Source: JALHUB01 sp050010555 (GTDB lineage: Bacteria > Chloroflexota > Dehalococcoidia > DSTF01 > JALHUB01). From it: a DNA stretch of 15,732 nucleotides. Positions 8,092 through 15,732 of this stretch are shown in pieces. The DNA lies in the NCBI GenBank assembly GCA_050010555.1, contig JBEKKV010000048.1, positions 1 to 15,732 of the forward strand. The letters run 5' to 3'. How positions within the stretch are numbered: position 1 is the stretch's first letter; each line of letters starts with the position of its first letter. A model generated the notes under the pieces. The model did no database searches. It was not told the DNA's origin and worked only from the letters and a program-made list of their open reading frames with translations. The translations under genes and the position numbers were made by a program.

Positions 8092-8096
8092 GCGAC

Positions 8097-8127
8097 ATCC
8101 TACCATGGGGTTATTGTCTAAAGTCAA
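8097..8127 (-). promoter_or_regulatory. Promoter of SRP RNA
   Basis: On the minus strand, TTGACT (8127-8122) and TAGGAT (8102-8097) are 19 bp apart. The long spacer may be offset by an extended -10 (TGG directly before TAGGAT). A start 6-7 bases downstream falls at about 8091, exactly the 5' base needed for the terminal SRP helix. That agreement is the main support. Confidence 0.7.
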
Positions 8128-8215
8128 CCCCTGAGGACTCGATGGCGCCCACCGTTGCGAGGCTTTCCAAAGCCTGAAGCGTTTCCCTCGTTGGGAAAAG
8201 CGGGACTAAGTAAGC

Positions 8216-8244
8216 ACTATACCAGAGGGCGGCAGCCCTGGCAA
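8216..8244 (-). promoter_or_regulatory. Second sigma70-type promoter upstream of SRP RNA
   Basis: On the minus strand, TTGCCA (8244-8239) and TATAGT (8221-8216) are separated by exactly 17 bp, closer to consensus than the SRP promoter itself. A transcript would begin near 8209 and run through three hairpins before reaching the SRP gene. It could be an additional SRP promoter or drive a separate small RNA. Sequence only; no expression evidence. Confidence 0.5.
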
Positions 8245-8334
8245 ACCGGACGCATCACCGAAGCTGGATTGCTCCTCCTTACGGCTTAGAGTAGCCATAC
8301 CCCCTCCGCGTCGACGACGCGCCTAGACGTCGCC

Positions 8335-8364
8335 TTGCCTGCGCAGCGCGACGCGTCGTAGAAT
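8335..8364 (+). promoter_or_regulatory. Promoter of galU
   Basis: TTGCCT (8335-8340) and TAGAAT (8359-8364) are 18 bp apart. The predicted start near 8371 leaves a leader of about 36 nt before the galU ATG. This placement also rules out the longer galU frame that begins at a TTG at 8368. Confidence 0.6.
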
Positions 8365-8406
8365 CGCTTGCAGAAACTCTCCACCTTCGAACGAACGGAG
8401 ACAAGG

Positions 8407-9273
8407 ATGCGCGTTCGCAAAGGTCTTATCCTCGCCGCCGGCTACGGCACCCGCATGCTCCCCGTCACCAAGGCGAGCCCGAAAGAGATGCTGCCTCTCG
8501 TCGACAAGCCGGTCATCCACTACGTCGTCGAAGAGGCGGTCGCTTCCGGCATCGAGCAGATCATTCTGGTCACCTCCGGGGGCAAACGCGCCGTCGAGAA
8601 CTACTTCGACTACGCGCCGGCGCTGGAGCGCGCCCTCGAAGAGAAGGGCGACCTAGCGCGACGGGACGAGCTACGGGGAATCGCGGAGATGGTGGAGATG
8701 GTCTTCGTGCGCCAGAAGGAGCAAAAGGGCATCGGGCACGCCGTGCTGGCGGCCGAGTCGATCATTGGCGACGAGCCGTTCGTGCTGTACTTTCCCGACG
8801 ACATCATCGTCGCCGAGCCGCCGGCCACGCGACAGCTCATCGACGTCTACGATCGGCATGACGGCTGCGTGCTGGCCGTCGAGCAGGTGCCGCACGAGGA
8901 GATAAGCCACTACGGCTCGATGGCGGTGGAGCCGCTGGAGGACGACGTCTTTCGCGTCAAGGCGCTGGTCGAGAAGCCGAAGCCGGAAGATGCGCCGTCG
9001 GACCTGGGCGTCGTGGGGCGCTACGTGCTCACGCCGGACGTCTTCGCCGCGCTGCACGAGACGAAGCCGGGCATCGGCGGCGAGATCCAGATCACCGACG
9101 GCCTGGCGCTGCTGCTGAAGACGCATCCTATCTTCGCCTATCGCTTCCAGGGCAAGCGCTACGACACCGGCCGGCCGCTTGGGCTGCTGCAGGCGTCGCT
9201 GGAGCTGATGCTGCGGCGTCCGGACCTGGGCCCGCATCTACGAGAGTACCTCAAGTCGCTGGATTTGAGTTGA
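8407..9273 (+). CDS. galU: UTP--glucose-1-phosphate uridylyltransferase
   Basis: The enzyme makes UDP-glucose from UTP and glucose 1-phosphate, feeding cell-surface polysaccharide and glycolipid synthesis in the cytoplasm. The N-terminal nucleotide-binding signature LILAAGYGTRMLPVTKASPK is followed by EMLPLVDKPVIHYVVEEA, both standard for GalU. Further family segments are KEQKGIGHAV, PDDI, SHYGSM, VEKPKPEDAPS, GRYVLTPDVF and GEIQITDGLA. Length is 288 residues, usual for bacterial GalU. I chose the ATG at 8407 because it has GGAG six bases upstream and places the signature at the normal position; the frame extends 13 codons further up to a TTG that coincides with the promoter. It stands alone on the plus strand, divergent from the SRP RNA; a repeat element follows it. 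Other sugar nucleotidyltransferases are less likely given the motif set. Confidence 0.95.
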   Translation: MRVRKGLILAAGYGTRMLPVTKASPKEMLPLVDKPVIHYVVEEAVASGIEQIILVTSGGKRAVENYFDYAPALERALEEKGDLARRDELRGIAEMVEMVFVRQKEQKGIGHAVLAAESIIGDEPFVLYFPDDIIVAEPPATRQLIDVYDRHDGCVLAVEQVPHEEISHYGSMAVEPLEDDVFRVKALVEKPKPEDAPSDLGVVGRYVLTPDVFAALHETKPGIGGEIQITDGLALLLKTHPIFAYRFQGKRYDTGRPLGLLQASLELMLRRPDLGPHLREYLKSLDLS

Positions 9274-9292
9274 TAGAATGCTGAAACAGATG

Positions 9293-9355
9293 CGTAGGTC
9301 AGGCTTTCTAGCCTGGCCGTAGGTCCGCCGCCGAGGCTGGAAAGCCTCGGCTACG
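9293..9355. repeat. Inverted-repeat palindromic element downstream of galU
   Basis: The element starts CGTAGG and ends CTACG. The two arms are imperfect reverse complements of each other over about 21 bp, and each arm also folds alone: CAGGCT/AGCCTG with a TTCT loop (9300-9315), and CCGAGGCT/AGCCTCGG with a GGAA loop (9331-9350). It resembles REP or small MITE-like elements and may also act as a terminator for galU, though no T-run follows. Confidence 0.65.
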
Positions 9356-9380
9356 GTGGTTATTCGGACGCTCCTCACCC

Positions 9381-9400
9381 CGTCTGCCGATAGACAGACG
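9381..9400. other. Short dyad upstream of the reductase gene
   Basis: CGTCTG (9381-9386) and CAGACG (9395-9400) form a six-bp stem with an eight-base loop, 17 bases before the Shine-Dalgarno of the next gene. It could be an operator or a leader hairpin, but it could also be chance in GC-rich DNA. Confidence 0.3.
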
Positions 9401-9431
9401 ACCGCCATCTCAGCAACAAGGAGGCATTGCT

Positions 9432-10232
9432 TTGACTAAGGAAAGTCAGGAGTGGGCGCTCATCCTCGGCGCCTCCAGCGGCTTCGGCGCGGCGACGGCT
9501 GTCGAGCTGGCGCGCAGCGGCATGAACGTCTTCGGCGTCCACCTGGACCTGCGCTCGACGCTGCCAAACGCGCAGCGTGTCGTCGCGGAGGTCGAGTCGC
9601 TGGGACGGCGGGCGGTCTTCTTCAACACGAACGCCGCCGACGCCGACAAGCGCGCCGCCGTGCTGTCGTCGATCCAGGAGACGCTGCGCAGCCGGCCCGA
9701 CGCGTACGTGCGCGTGTTCATGCACTCGCTGGCGTTCGGGACGCTGGTACCGTACATCGCCGAAGGGCCGAAGCAGCGGGTGAGCCAGCGCCAGATGGAG
9801 ATGACGCTCGACGTGATGGCGAACAGCCTGGTGTACTGGGTGCAGGACCTGATGGCTCTGAAGCTGATGCGCCGGGGGAGCCGCGTGTTTGCGATGACCA
9901 GCTCCGGCTCGACGCGGGTGATCCAGAACTACGGGCCGGTATCGGCGGCGAAGGCGGCGCTGGAGTCGCACGTGCGGCAGCTTGCTGTCGAGCTGGGGCC
10001 GTCAGGCATCGCCGTCAACTCCATTCGCGCAGGCATCACGGACACGCCGGCGATGCGGAAGATAGCGGGCGCGCTGGCGCTGTACGAGCGGTCGGCGGCG
10101 CAGAACCCGAGCGGCCGGGCGACGACGGTGGAGGACGTGGCTAAAGCGATTGCGGCGCTGTGTGACGAGCGGCTGTACTGGATGACGGGGAACGTCATCG
10201 GCGTAGACGGCGGCGAGGAGATTACGGCGTAG
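9432..10232 (+). CDS. SDR-family reductase, FabI/FabL-like enoyl-ACP reductase
   Basis: This 266-residue Rossmann oxidoreductase has the nucleotide-binding GASSGFG at 13-19, MHSLAFG at 97-103 (like the HSIAFA segment of FabI), and a catalytic Y167 and K174 spaced as Y-x6-K. That spacing is characteristic of enoyl-ACP reductases FabI and FabL rather than classical SDRs (Y-x3-K). STRVIQNYGPVSAAKAAL aligns with the FabI active-site segment, but the first FabI tyrosine is serine here, as in FabL. The C-terminal GNVIGVDGG is common to SDRs. Likely role: the final NAD(P)H reduction of fatty-acid elongation, in the cytoplasm. The start is TTG, with a strong AAGGAGG at 9418-9424 seven bases upstream. 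A TPR gene follows after 9 nt. It is not in a fab cluster, so another substrate is possible. Confidence 0.78.
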   Translation: MTKESQEWALILGASSGFGAATAVELARSGMNVFGVHLDLRSTLPNAQRVVAEVESLGRRAVFFNTNAADADKRAAVLSSIQETLRSRPDAYVRVFMHSLAFGTLVPYIAEGPKQRVSQRQMEMTLDVMANSLVYWVQDLMALKLMRRGSRVFAMTSSGSTRVIQNYGPVSAAKAALESHVRQLAVELGPSGIAVNSIRAGITDTPAMRKIAGALALYERSAAQNPSGRATTVEDVAKAIAALCDERLYWMTGNVIGVDGGEEITA

Positions 10233-10241
10233 GATTTGTCG

Positions 10242-11786
10242 ATGTTATCCCTCGGTGGTTTCATCACGCACCCGGTCGTGCTGACGGTGTTGGCCATTGT
10301 CGCGGTCCTTGCATGCGCAGCGGCAATCTGGACCGTTCTGCGTTCCCCCACCAAGGCCGACACCGATGCCCTGTCGCAGCAGATCAAGGACTTGGAGGGC
10401 AAGGTCACGCAACCGCCCACGTACGTTGACGGCCTGCCAGAGGCGCTCAATAAGACGCTTAGGGCCGCATACCAAGAAGCCCGTGTCCTCCAGCTTGAGG
10501 GGTACAAGGCGCAGAGCGCCGAAAAGCACAAGGAGGCCATCGACCGCTTCACGAGGGCGCTGGCCTTGGCCGAGAACGACTCCCAGCGCGCCGCTCTCCA
10601 TATCCTACGTGGCAATAGCTATCTGTCTGTTAGCTGCTACGACAATGCTCAGGCTGACTGCGAGGTGACGCTGCGCCTCGCCGACAGCATTCCCGATGCC
10701 AAGGACGCAGCCGCGGCGCGCGCCGTCGCGCTCGGCACCTTGGGCGTCATCTATGGGGACCGCGGCGAGCTGGAGAAGTCGCAGGAGCACCACATGCACG
10801 CCTTGCGGATAGACCGCCAAATCGGCAACCGCCTGGGCGAGGCCCAAGGCCTCGCTGGCCTGGGGTTGGTCCATGTCGGCCGCAGCGAGTTGCGCAAGGC
10901 CGAGGAATATCACCAGCGAGCCCTGAATATTCATAGGGAGATGGGCGACCGTCTAGGCGAGGCGCGTCAACTGAGCAACCTGGGCCTCGTCTACCACCAG
11001 CGCGGCGAGCTGGAGAGGGCGGAGGATTACCTCAAGCGGGCCCTAGATATTCACACCGAAATCGGTGATCGCCTCGGCGAGGCACGCGAATTGAGCAACC
11101 TAGGCCTCGTCTGCCGGAGGCGCGGCGAGTTGGCACGGGCGGAGGAATACTTCAGGAAAGCGGTAGAGATACTCAGGGGGATAGGGAATCGCCTGGGCGA
11201 GGCTACAGTGCTTGGCAACCTGGGCCTCGTCTATGAAGAAGGTGGCGACCTCGACAGGGCGGAGGAAGACCACATGAGGGCCCTAATACACAAGGAGATC
11301 GGTGACCGCCTCGGCGAGGCGCGCCAGTTGAGCAACCTGGGCCTCGTCTACCGGAGGCGCGGCGAATTGGCAAGGGCGGAGGAGTACTTCGGGAGGGCAT
11401 TGGAGATACTCAGGGGGATCGGCAACCGCCTGGGCGAGGCGAACCAGCTCGGGAACCTGGGCCTCGTCTACGCCGACCGAGGCCAGACAGATGATCTGGA
11501 CATGGCAGAGAAACAGTTCCAGCGAGCGTTAGCGATTCATAGGGAGGTCGGCAGCCAGCTCGGCGAGGCCACTTCCCTGGAGAACTTGGGCATCGTCTAC
11601 CTCCAGCGGGGCGACACGGAGCAGGCCAAGGGGCACCTCCAGCAGGCGACCACTATCTTCCAAAAGGTGGGCGCCGGCGGCGAAGGGCCAGAGGTCGCGC
11701 GGCAGGCGCTTGAGCGCGTCGAGGAGGCGGAGCGGCAGCAGCGGGGAGGTGGGGAAGCGGGGGAAGGCGAACAGCGGGAGGACTAA
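10242..11786 (+). CDS. Membrane-anchored TPR-repeat protein
   Basis: This protein of about 514 residues has one hydrophobic helix at about 12-33, a short linker, then a divergent TPR region (about 85-190) and a regular array of about seven TPR units sharing GDRLGEAxxLSNLGLVYxxRGELxRAEE-type cores. Unit size is mostly 40 residues, the Rapsyn/LGN type that binds partner peptides. The tail is rich in E, Q and G. One unit lacks a residue (RALIHKEIG against RALDIHTEIG) and one has three extra. The ATG at 10242 is preferred over a TTG at 10236 because AGGA lies seven bases upstream. It begins 9 nt after the reductase stop, so co-transcription is likely. No enzymatic domain is visible. It probably acts as a protein-protein scaffold on the membrane; which face is unclear. 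Confidence 0.85.
   Translation: MLSLGGFITHPVVLTVLAIVAVLACAAAIWTVLRSPTKADTDALSQQIKDLEGKVTQPPTYVDGLPEALNKTLRAAYQEARVLQLEGYKAQSAEKHKEAIDRFTRALALAENDSQRAALHILRGNSYLSVSCYDNAQADCEVTLRLADSIPDAKDAAAARAVALGTLGVIYGDRGELEKSQEHHMHALRIDRQIGNRLGEAQGLAGLGLVHVGRSELRKAEEYHQRALNIHREMGDRLGEARQLSNLGLVYHQRGELERAEDYLKRALDIHTEIGDRLGEARELSNLGLVCRRRGELARAEEYFRKAVEILRGIGNRLGEATVLGNLGLVYEEGGDLDRAEEDHMRALIHKEIGDRLGEARQLSNLGLVYRRRGELARAEEYFGRALEILRGIGNRLGEANQLGNLGLVYADRGQTDDLDMAEKQFQRALAIHREVGSQLGEATSLENLGIVYLQRGDTEQAKGHLQQATTIFQKVGAGGEGPEVARQALERVEEAERQQRGGGEAGEGEQRED
10824..11660 (+). repeat. Tandem ~120-bp coding repeats of the TPR array
   Basis: The G(D/N)RLGEA codons recur at 10824, 10944, 11064, 11184, 11301, 11421 and 11550, giving steps of 120, 120, 120, 117, 120 and 129 bp. 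All steps are multiples of three, so the frame is kept. The unit at 11064 and the unit at 11301 are about 35/40 identical in protein, which is closer than neighbours and suggests duplication of a two-unit block. Confidence 0.85.
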
Positions 11787-11790
11787 AGCC

Positions 11791-11819
11791 CCTGCCTACC
11801 GGCGGGCAGGCTCCCTACG
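11791..11819. repeat. Palindromic repeat at the convergent TPR/methyltransferase ends
   Basis: CCTGCC (11791-11796) and GGCAGG (11805-11810) form a six-bp stem around TACCGGCG, followed by CTCCCTACG. The CTACG end matches the other two palindromic elements in this window. It lies between two convergent stops and may serve as a two-way terminator. Most of it is inside the methyltransferase frame. Confidence 0.5.
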
Positions 11820-12713
11820 CTTCTTGCAGAGGAAACGGACGGTGGCCGCGGTCAGATCCTCTCGTGTGTAGCCTTTCGCGGCGAGCTCCGCTTCGATGGC
11901 CGGCGTCAGCAGGCCAATCCCCTGAAAGGTCAACGCTTCGTCAATCACGTCGACGCCCTCGGCGAAGATGCGACGGTAGTCGGCCAGGCGCAGCTTGTTG
12001 AGGTACGCGTTTGCTGGGAACCTGTTGTCGCGCAGGTGGTCCCAGGGCGGCACCTTGTGAGAGGGCGAATCGTCCGGGTGATGCCATGCCAGGTTGTGGC
12101 CGCCGGAAAGGCTCGGGAAGAGGTGGGCGTTAATCCAGGCGACGCCGGAGGACCTCAGCACGCGGTTCACTTCCCGAACCGCTGCCGCCACGTCGGCGAT
12201 GTGCTCGAAGACCCACGCCGAGAACACGAAGTCGAAGGAATCGTCCGCGAAAGAGAGCTCCGTCGCATCCATAATGCGCACGTCGAGGCGGTCGAACGAC
12301 AACTTGCCGCCATACGGCGCCAACAGCTCGCGGAAGAAGCGCCCGTCGAACAGCCGGTGCCTCAAGAGCGACTTGGCGGCCCGCTCGATGCCGTTAGTCT
12401 TTGCGACCCTGACTAGCGTGCCAAGACCCATCGAATAGGTTGGGATTTCAACGTCCACGCCCACAACGTCGGCGCCGTCCGCCTGGAAAAGCACTGTCTG
12501 CGTGGCGGTCTGGCCGCAGCCGAGGTCGAGAACTCTCGATCCTTTGACGGGCCTGTGAAGATACGCAGTCGCGATGTCGCACAGCTCCCGGTGAAAGGCG
12601 AGCGCGGACCGGGCATCGCCGAAAGCGCCGGACCGGTAGGAGCGGAAGATCGCTAATCCCGACTGCAGCCTGCTCGCAATCGGGATTCTCTGAGCAGCCA
12701 TCGCGGATTTCAT
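11796..12713 (-). CDS. Class I SAM-dependent methyltransferase
   Basis: This 305-residue protein has a class I methyltransferase core. Motif I VLDLGCG is at 61-67, an acidic residue ends the second strand at D87 (VVGVDVE), the post-motif DATELSFADDSFDFVFS follows, and then comes WVFEHIADVAAAVREVNRVL. This is the Methyltransf_11/25 pattern of small-molecule or lipid/glycan methyltransferases. About 55 residues lie between strand 2 and the DATELSF segment, longer than the minimal fold. The C-terminal half (about 195-290) may form a substrate cap. The substrate is unknown. The ATG has GAGGAG about nine bases upstream. It converges on the TPR gene with 9 bp between stops, and its last eight residues, RREPARR after KK, come from a palindromic repeat. 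No cluster context helps. Confidence 0.85.
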   Translation of the reverse strand: MKSAMAAQRIPIASRLQSGLAIFRSYRSGAFGDARSALAFHRELCDIATAYLHRPVKGSRVLDLGCGQTATQTVLFQADGADVVGVDVEIPTYSMGLGTLVRVAKTNGIERAAKSLLRHRLFDGRFFRELLAPYGGKLSFDRLDVRIMDATELSFADDSFDFVFSAWVFEHIADVAAAVREVNRVLRSSGVAWINAHLFPSLSGGHNLAWHHPDDSPSHKVPPWDHLRDNRFPANAYLNKLRLADYRRIFAEGVDVIDEALTFQGIGLLTPAIEAELAAKGYTREDLTAATVRFLCKKRREPARR

Positions 12714-12875
12714 CGAAGGCTTCTCCTCGCCACAATCGTTATCAAGTGTAGCGCCTGCTGTTCAGCGGCTCTATCGGCGAAGTCCCTAACCAGGGGGAAG
12801 TAACATTGTGTCTGTGACGACAACGACGCGATTCTCCCGCGGGGGCGAGCAGCGGAAGGGCAGGGAAGAGAAAGT

Positions 12876-12952
12876 GTAGGGGAAGGCTTAAGCCTTCCCG
12901 CAACGGTTGTTAATCAGAGAGAGGCACGGGAGGACTGAAGTCCTCCCCTACG
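12876..12952. repeat. Paired inverted palindromic repeat downstream of lepA
   Basis: The arms GTAGGGGAAGGCTTAAGCC (from 12876) and the one ending AAGTCCTCCCCTACG (12952) are imperfect reverse complements, and each is palindromic in itself (GGGAAGGCTT/AAGCCTTCCC and GGGAGGACT/AGTCCTCCC). The layout matches the element at 9293-9355. It occupies the middle of the 268-bp gap between the lepA stop and the methyltransferase start. The rest of that gap shows no coding frame I can support. Confidence 0.65.
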
Positions 12953-12981
12953 TTTCTTGGCACCTGGGCTGAGCCCCGAAC

Positions 12982-14811
<1,830 letters not shown>

Positions 14812-14820
14812 GGCAGGTCG

Positions 14821-14849
14821 ATGGTAGCATAGGGAATACCGCGGTTCAA
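14821..14849 (-). promoter_or_regulatory. Promoter of lepA, very close to the start codon
   Basis: On the minus strand, TTGAAC (14849-14844) and TACCAT (14826-14821) are 17 bp apart. The -10 ends nine bases before the lepA ATG, so transcription would begin within about three bases of the start codon. That fits the lack of a ribosome-binding site. Confidence 0.5.
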
Positions 14850-14876
14850 TTTGGCGAAAGAAGGGAGAGGCGCTTT

Positions 14877-15440
14877 ATGGCTGCAGACTACGTGATAACC
14901 GATGCATCGGAGGGCGATGCTGAGCTGCTGGCCTCGCTCATCCGCGGGGCGTTTGCCGACGTTGCCACGCGCTTCGCGCTGACGCCGGAGAACTCCCCAA
15001 CGCACCCATCGAACTGCGAGCCGGATTGGATTCAAACGGCCTTCGCCAGGGGCGTCAAGTACTACCTGCTGCGGACCTCGGGCCAACCGGCGGGCTGCGC
15101 CGCGCTGGAACGCGTCAGCGACGACGTGTGCTACATGGAGCGCCTAGCGGTGCTGCCGGCGCTCCGTCGCAGCGGCTTCGGCGAGGCGCTGGTGAATCAC
15201 ATCGTCGCACGGGCGCGGGAGATGGGGTTGCGGGCCATCGAGATCGGGACGATTGCCGCGCAGACCGAGCTGCGGCGGTGGTATGAACGTCAAGGATTCG
15301 AAGCGACCGGCACGCGTCACTTCGAGAGCCTGCCCTTCGACGTGACGTTCATGCGCAGGGAACTGGCGGACGAGGCGGCGCCCTGTGATGAGGCGAATCA
15401 GGCGGGCGAGGGCGATATTCGGCCTTGCGGCAGCGTCTAG
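14877..15440 (+). CDS. GNAT-family N-acetyltransferase
   Basis: This 187-residue protein has a GNAT fold. The central strand MERLAVLPALRR and the acetyl-CoA loop RRSGFG (R-x-x-G-x-G type) are followed by EALVNHIVARAREMGLRAIEIGTI, and then by WYERQGFEATGT, the usual strand-6/7 region of small acetyltransferases. It transfers acetyl from acetyl-CoA to an amine; the acceptor is unknown. The ATG has GGGAGAGG six bases upstream, a strong site. It is divergent from lepA with 65 bp between start codons and converges on the ABC transporter gene, where the two stop codons share CTAG. The tail after about residue 165 is polar and probably disordered. Confidence 0.88.
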   Translation: MAADYVITDASEGDAELLASLIRGAFADVATRFALTPENSPTHPSNCEPDWIQTAFARGVKYYLLRTSGQPAGCAALERVSDDVCYMERLAVLPALRRSGFGEALVNHIVARAREMGLRAIEIGTIAAQTELRRWYERQGFEATGTRHFESLPFDVTFMRRELADEAAPCDEANQAGEGDIRPCGSV

Positions 15441-15732
15441 GCGCGCCAGCAAGCCACCCAGTGCCCGGGCGACTTCGCGCGCCACTCCGGGACGTGCTCG
15501 CGGCACTCGTCGACGGCGATCGGGCAGCGGGTGTGGAAGACGCAGCCGGACGGCGGCGACATCGGGCTGGGCACGTCGCCGTGGAGGATGATGCGCTCCC
15601 GCGTCGCTTCGACCTTCGGGTCCGGGATCGGCACCGCGGACAGCAGCGCCTTCGTGTAGGGGTGCAGCGGGCTCTCGTACAGCTCCAGGCGGTCCGCCAT
15701 CTCCATCAGCTTCCCCAGGTACATCACCGCCA
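15437..15732 (-). CDS. Oligopeptide/dipeptide ABC transporter ATP-binding protein, C-terminal part (partial)
   Basis: The frame is open to the window edge, so the 5' end lies beyond it; a GTG at 15727 is internal. The visible 98 or so residues carry VMYLGKLMEMADRLELYESPLHPYTKALLSAV in sequence order, followed by a GDVPSPMSPPSGC segment, then FHTRCPIA and GHWVAC. This is the oligo_HPY C-terminal extension of DppD/DppF/OppD/OppF ATPases, including the cysteines that in some members bind an iron-sulfur cluster. The complete protein would power import of peptides or related solutes. Walker motifs are outside the window. OppF/DppF-type is slightly favoured over OppD by the LYESPLHPYTKALLSA form, but this is not certain. 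Confidence 0.9.
   Translation of the reverse strand, partial: AVMYLGKLMEMADRLELYESPLHPYTKALLSAVPIPDPKVEATRERIILHGDVPSPMSPPSGCVFHTRCPIAVDECREHVPEWRAKSPGHWVACWRA

Larger units (their letters stand above)
8092..8406. other. Gene-free divergent control region between SRP RNA and galU
   Basis: This 315-base stretch has no convincing coding frame, tRNA or known riboswitch that I can recognise. It holds the SRP promoter, a second minus-strand promoter at 8216-8244, and the galU promoter and leader. Between the minus-strand promoters lie three dyads: GGGGTT/AACCCC around 8106-8130, AGGCTT/AAGCCT around 8160-8174, and TTTCCC/GGGAAA around 8182-8198. A further GGCT/AGCC hairpin is near 8283-8296. These could belong to a leader or small RNA read toward the SRP gene, but no T-run terminator is visible. 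Function is not established. Confidence 0.5.

Noticed and set aside
7608..8121. Open frames on both strands across the SRP RNA
   Set aside because: They lie on a structured RNA with the conserved SRP core and paired ends; none has a ribosome-binding site or protein motif.
8103..8334. tRNA or known riboswitch in the region between the SRP RNA and galU
   Set aside because: No T-loop (GGTTCGA-type), cloverleaf or recognised riboswitch core was found on either strand; GCAAACC on the plus strand lacks the rest of the c-di-GMP-I motif.
10824..11660. Regular ~120-bp repeats considered as a CRISPR array or satellite
   Set aside because: The repeats are in frame, long, have no spacers and encode TPR helices.

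Overview
This is a GC-rich bacterial window of ordinary chromosomal genes with no phage, CRISPR array or insertion sequence. My best guess is a Chloroflexota lineage, perhaps Dehalococcoidia-like. The clues are a large Alu-type SRP RNA, a YabE-like 3D protein followed by rsmA and ispE, a DinG helicase fused to an exonuclease, non-ATG starts and short GTAGGG-ended palindromic repeats. This assignment is inference, not proof.

Left part (1-8127). The first gene is the 3' end of a tRNA nucleotidyltransferase on the plus strand. It converges on a long minus-strand run. In transcription order that run is SRP RNA, YabE-like DUF348/G5/3D cell-wall protein, rsmA, ispE, a small four-helix membrane protein, a PHP-family phosphoesterase and dinG. 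Gaps are short, and rsmA and ispE overlap by ATGA. The run from the 3D protein to dinG looks like one or two operons joining cell-wall remodelling, ribosome maturation, isoprenoid synthesis and DNA repair.

Central control region (8092-8406). This is a divergent gene-free segment. It holds the SRP promoter, a second near-consensus promoter reading the same way from further upstream, and a plus-strand promoter for galU. The stretch between the two minus-strand promoters carries several hairpins and is unexplained.

Right part (8407-15732). Plus-strand galU is followed by an inverted-repeat element, then a FabI/FabL-like reductase with a TTG start and an almost perfect ribosome-binding site, then a membrane-anchored TPR protein built from about 120-bp tandem units. 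A SAM-dependent methyltransferase converges on the TPR gene, and its last codons lie inside a palindromic repeat. After a repeat-bearing gap comes lepA (minus). It is divergent from a GNAT acetyltransferase across 65 bp and appears to be transcribed with almost no leader. The window ends in the C-terminal part of an oligopeptide/dipeptide ABC transporter ATPase, whose stop codon shares the bases CTAG with the GNAT stop.

I did not find a clearly new multi-gene system. The points most worth a second look are the unexplained promoter/hairpin region upstream of the SRP RNA, the palindromic repeat family, the recently duplicated TPR units and the near-leaderless lepA.
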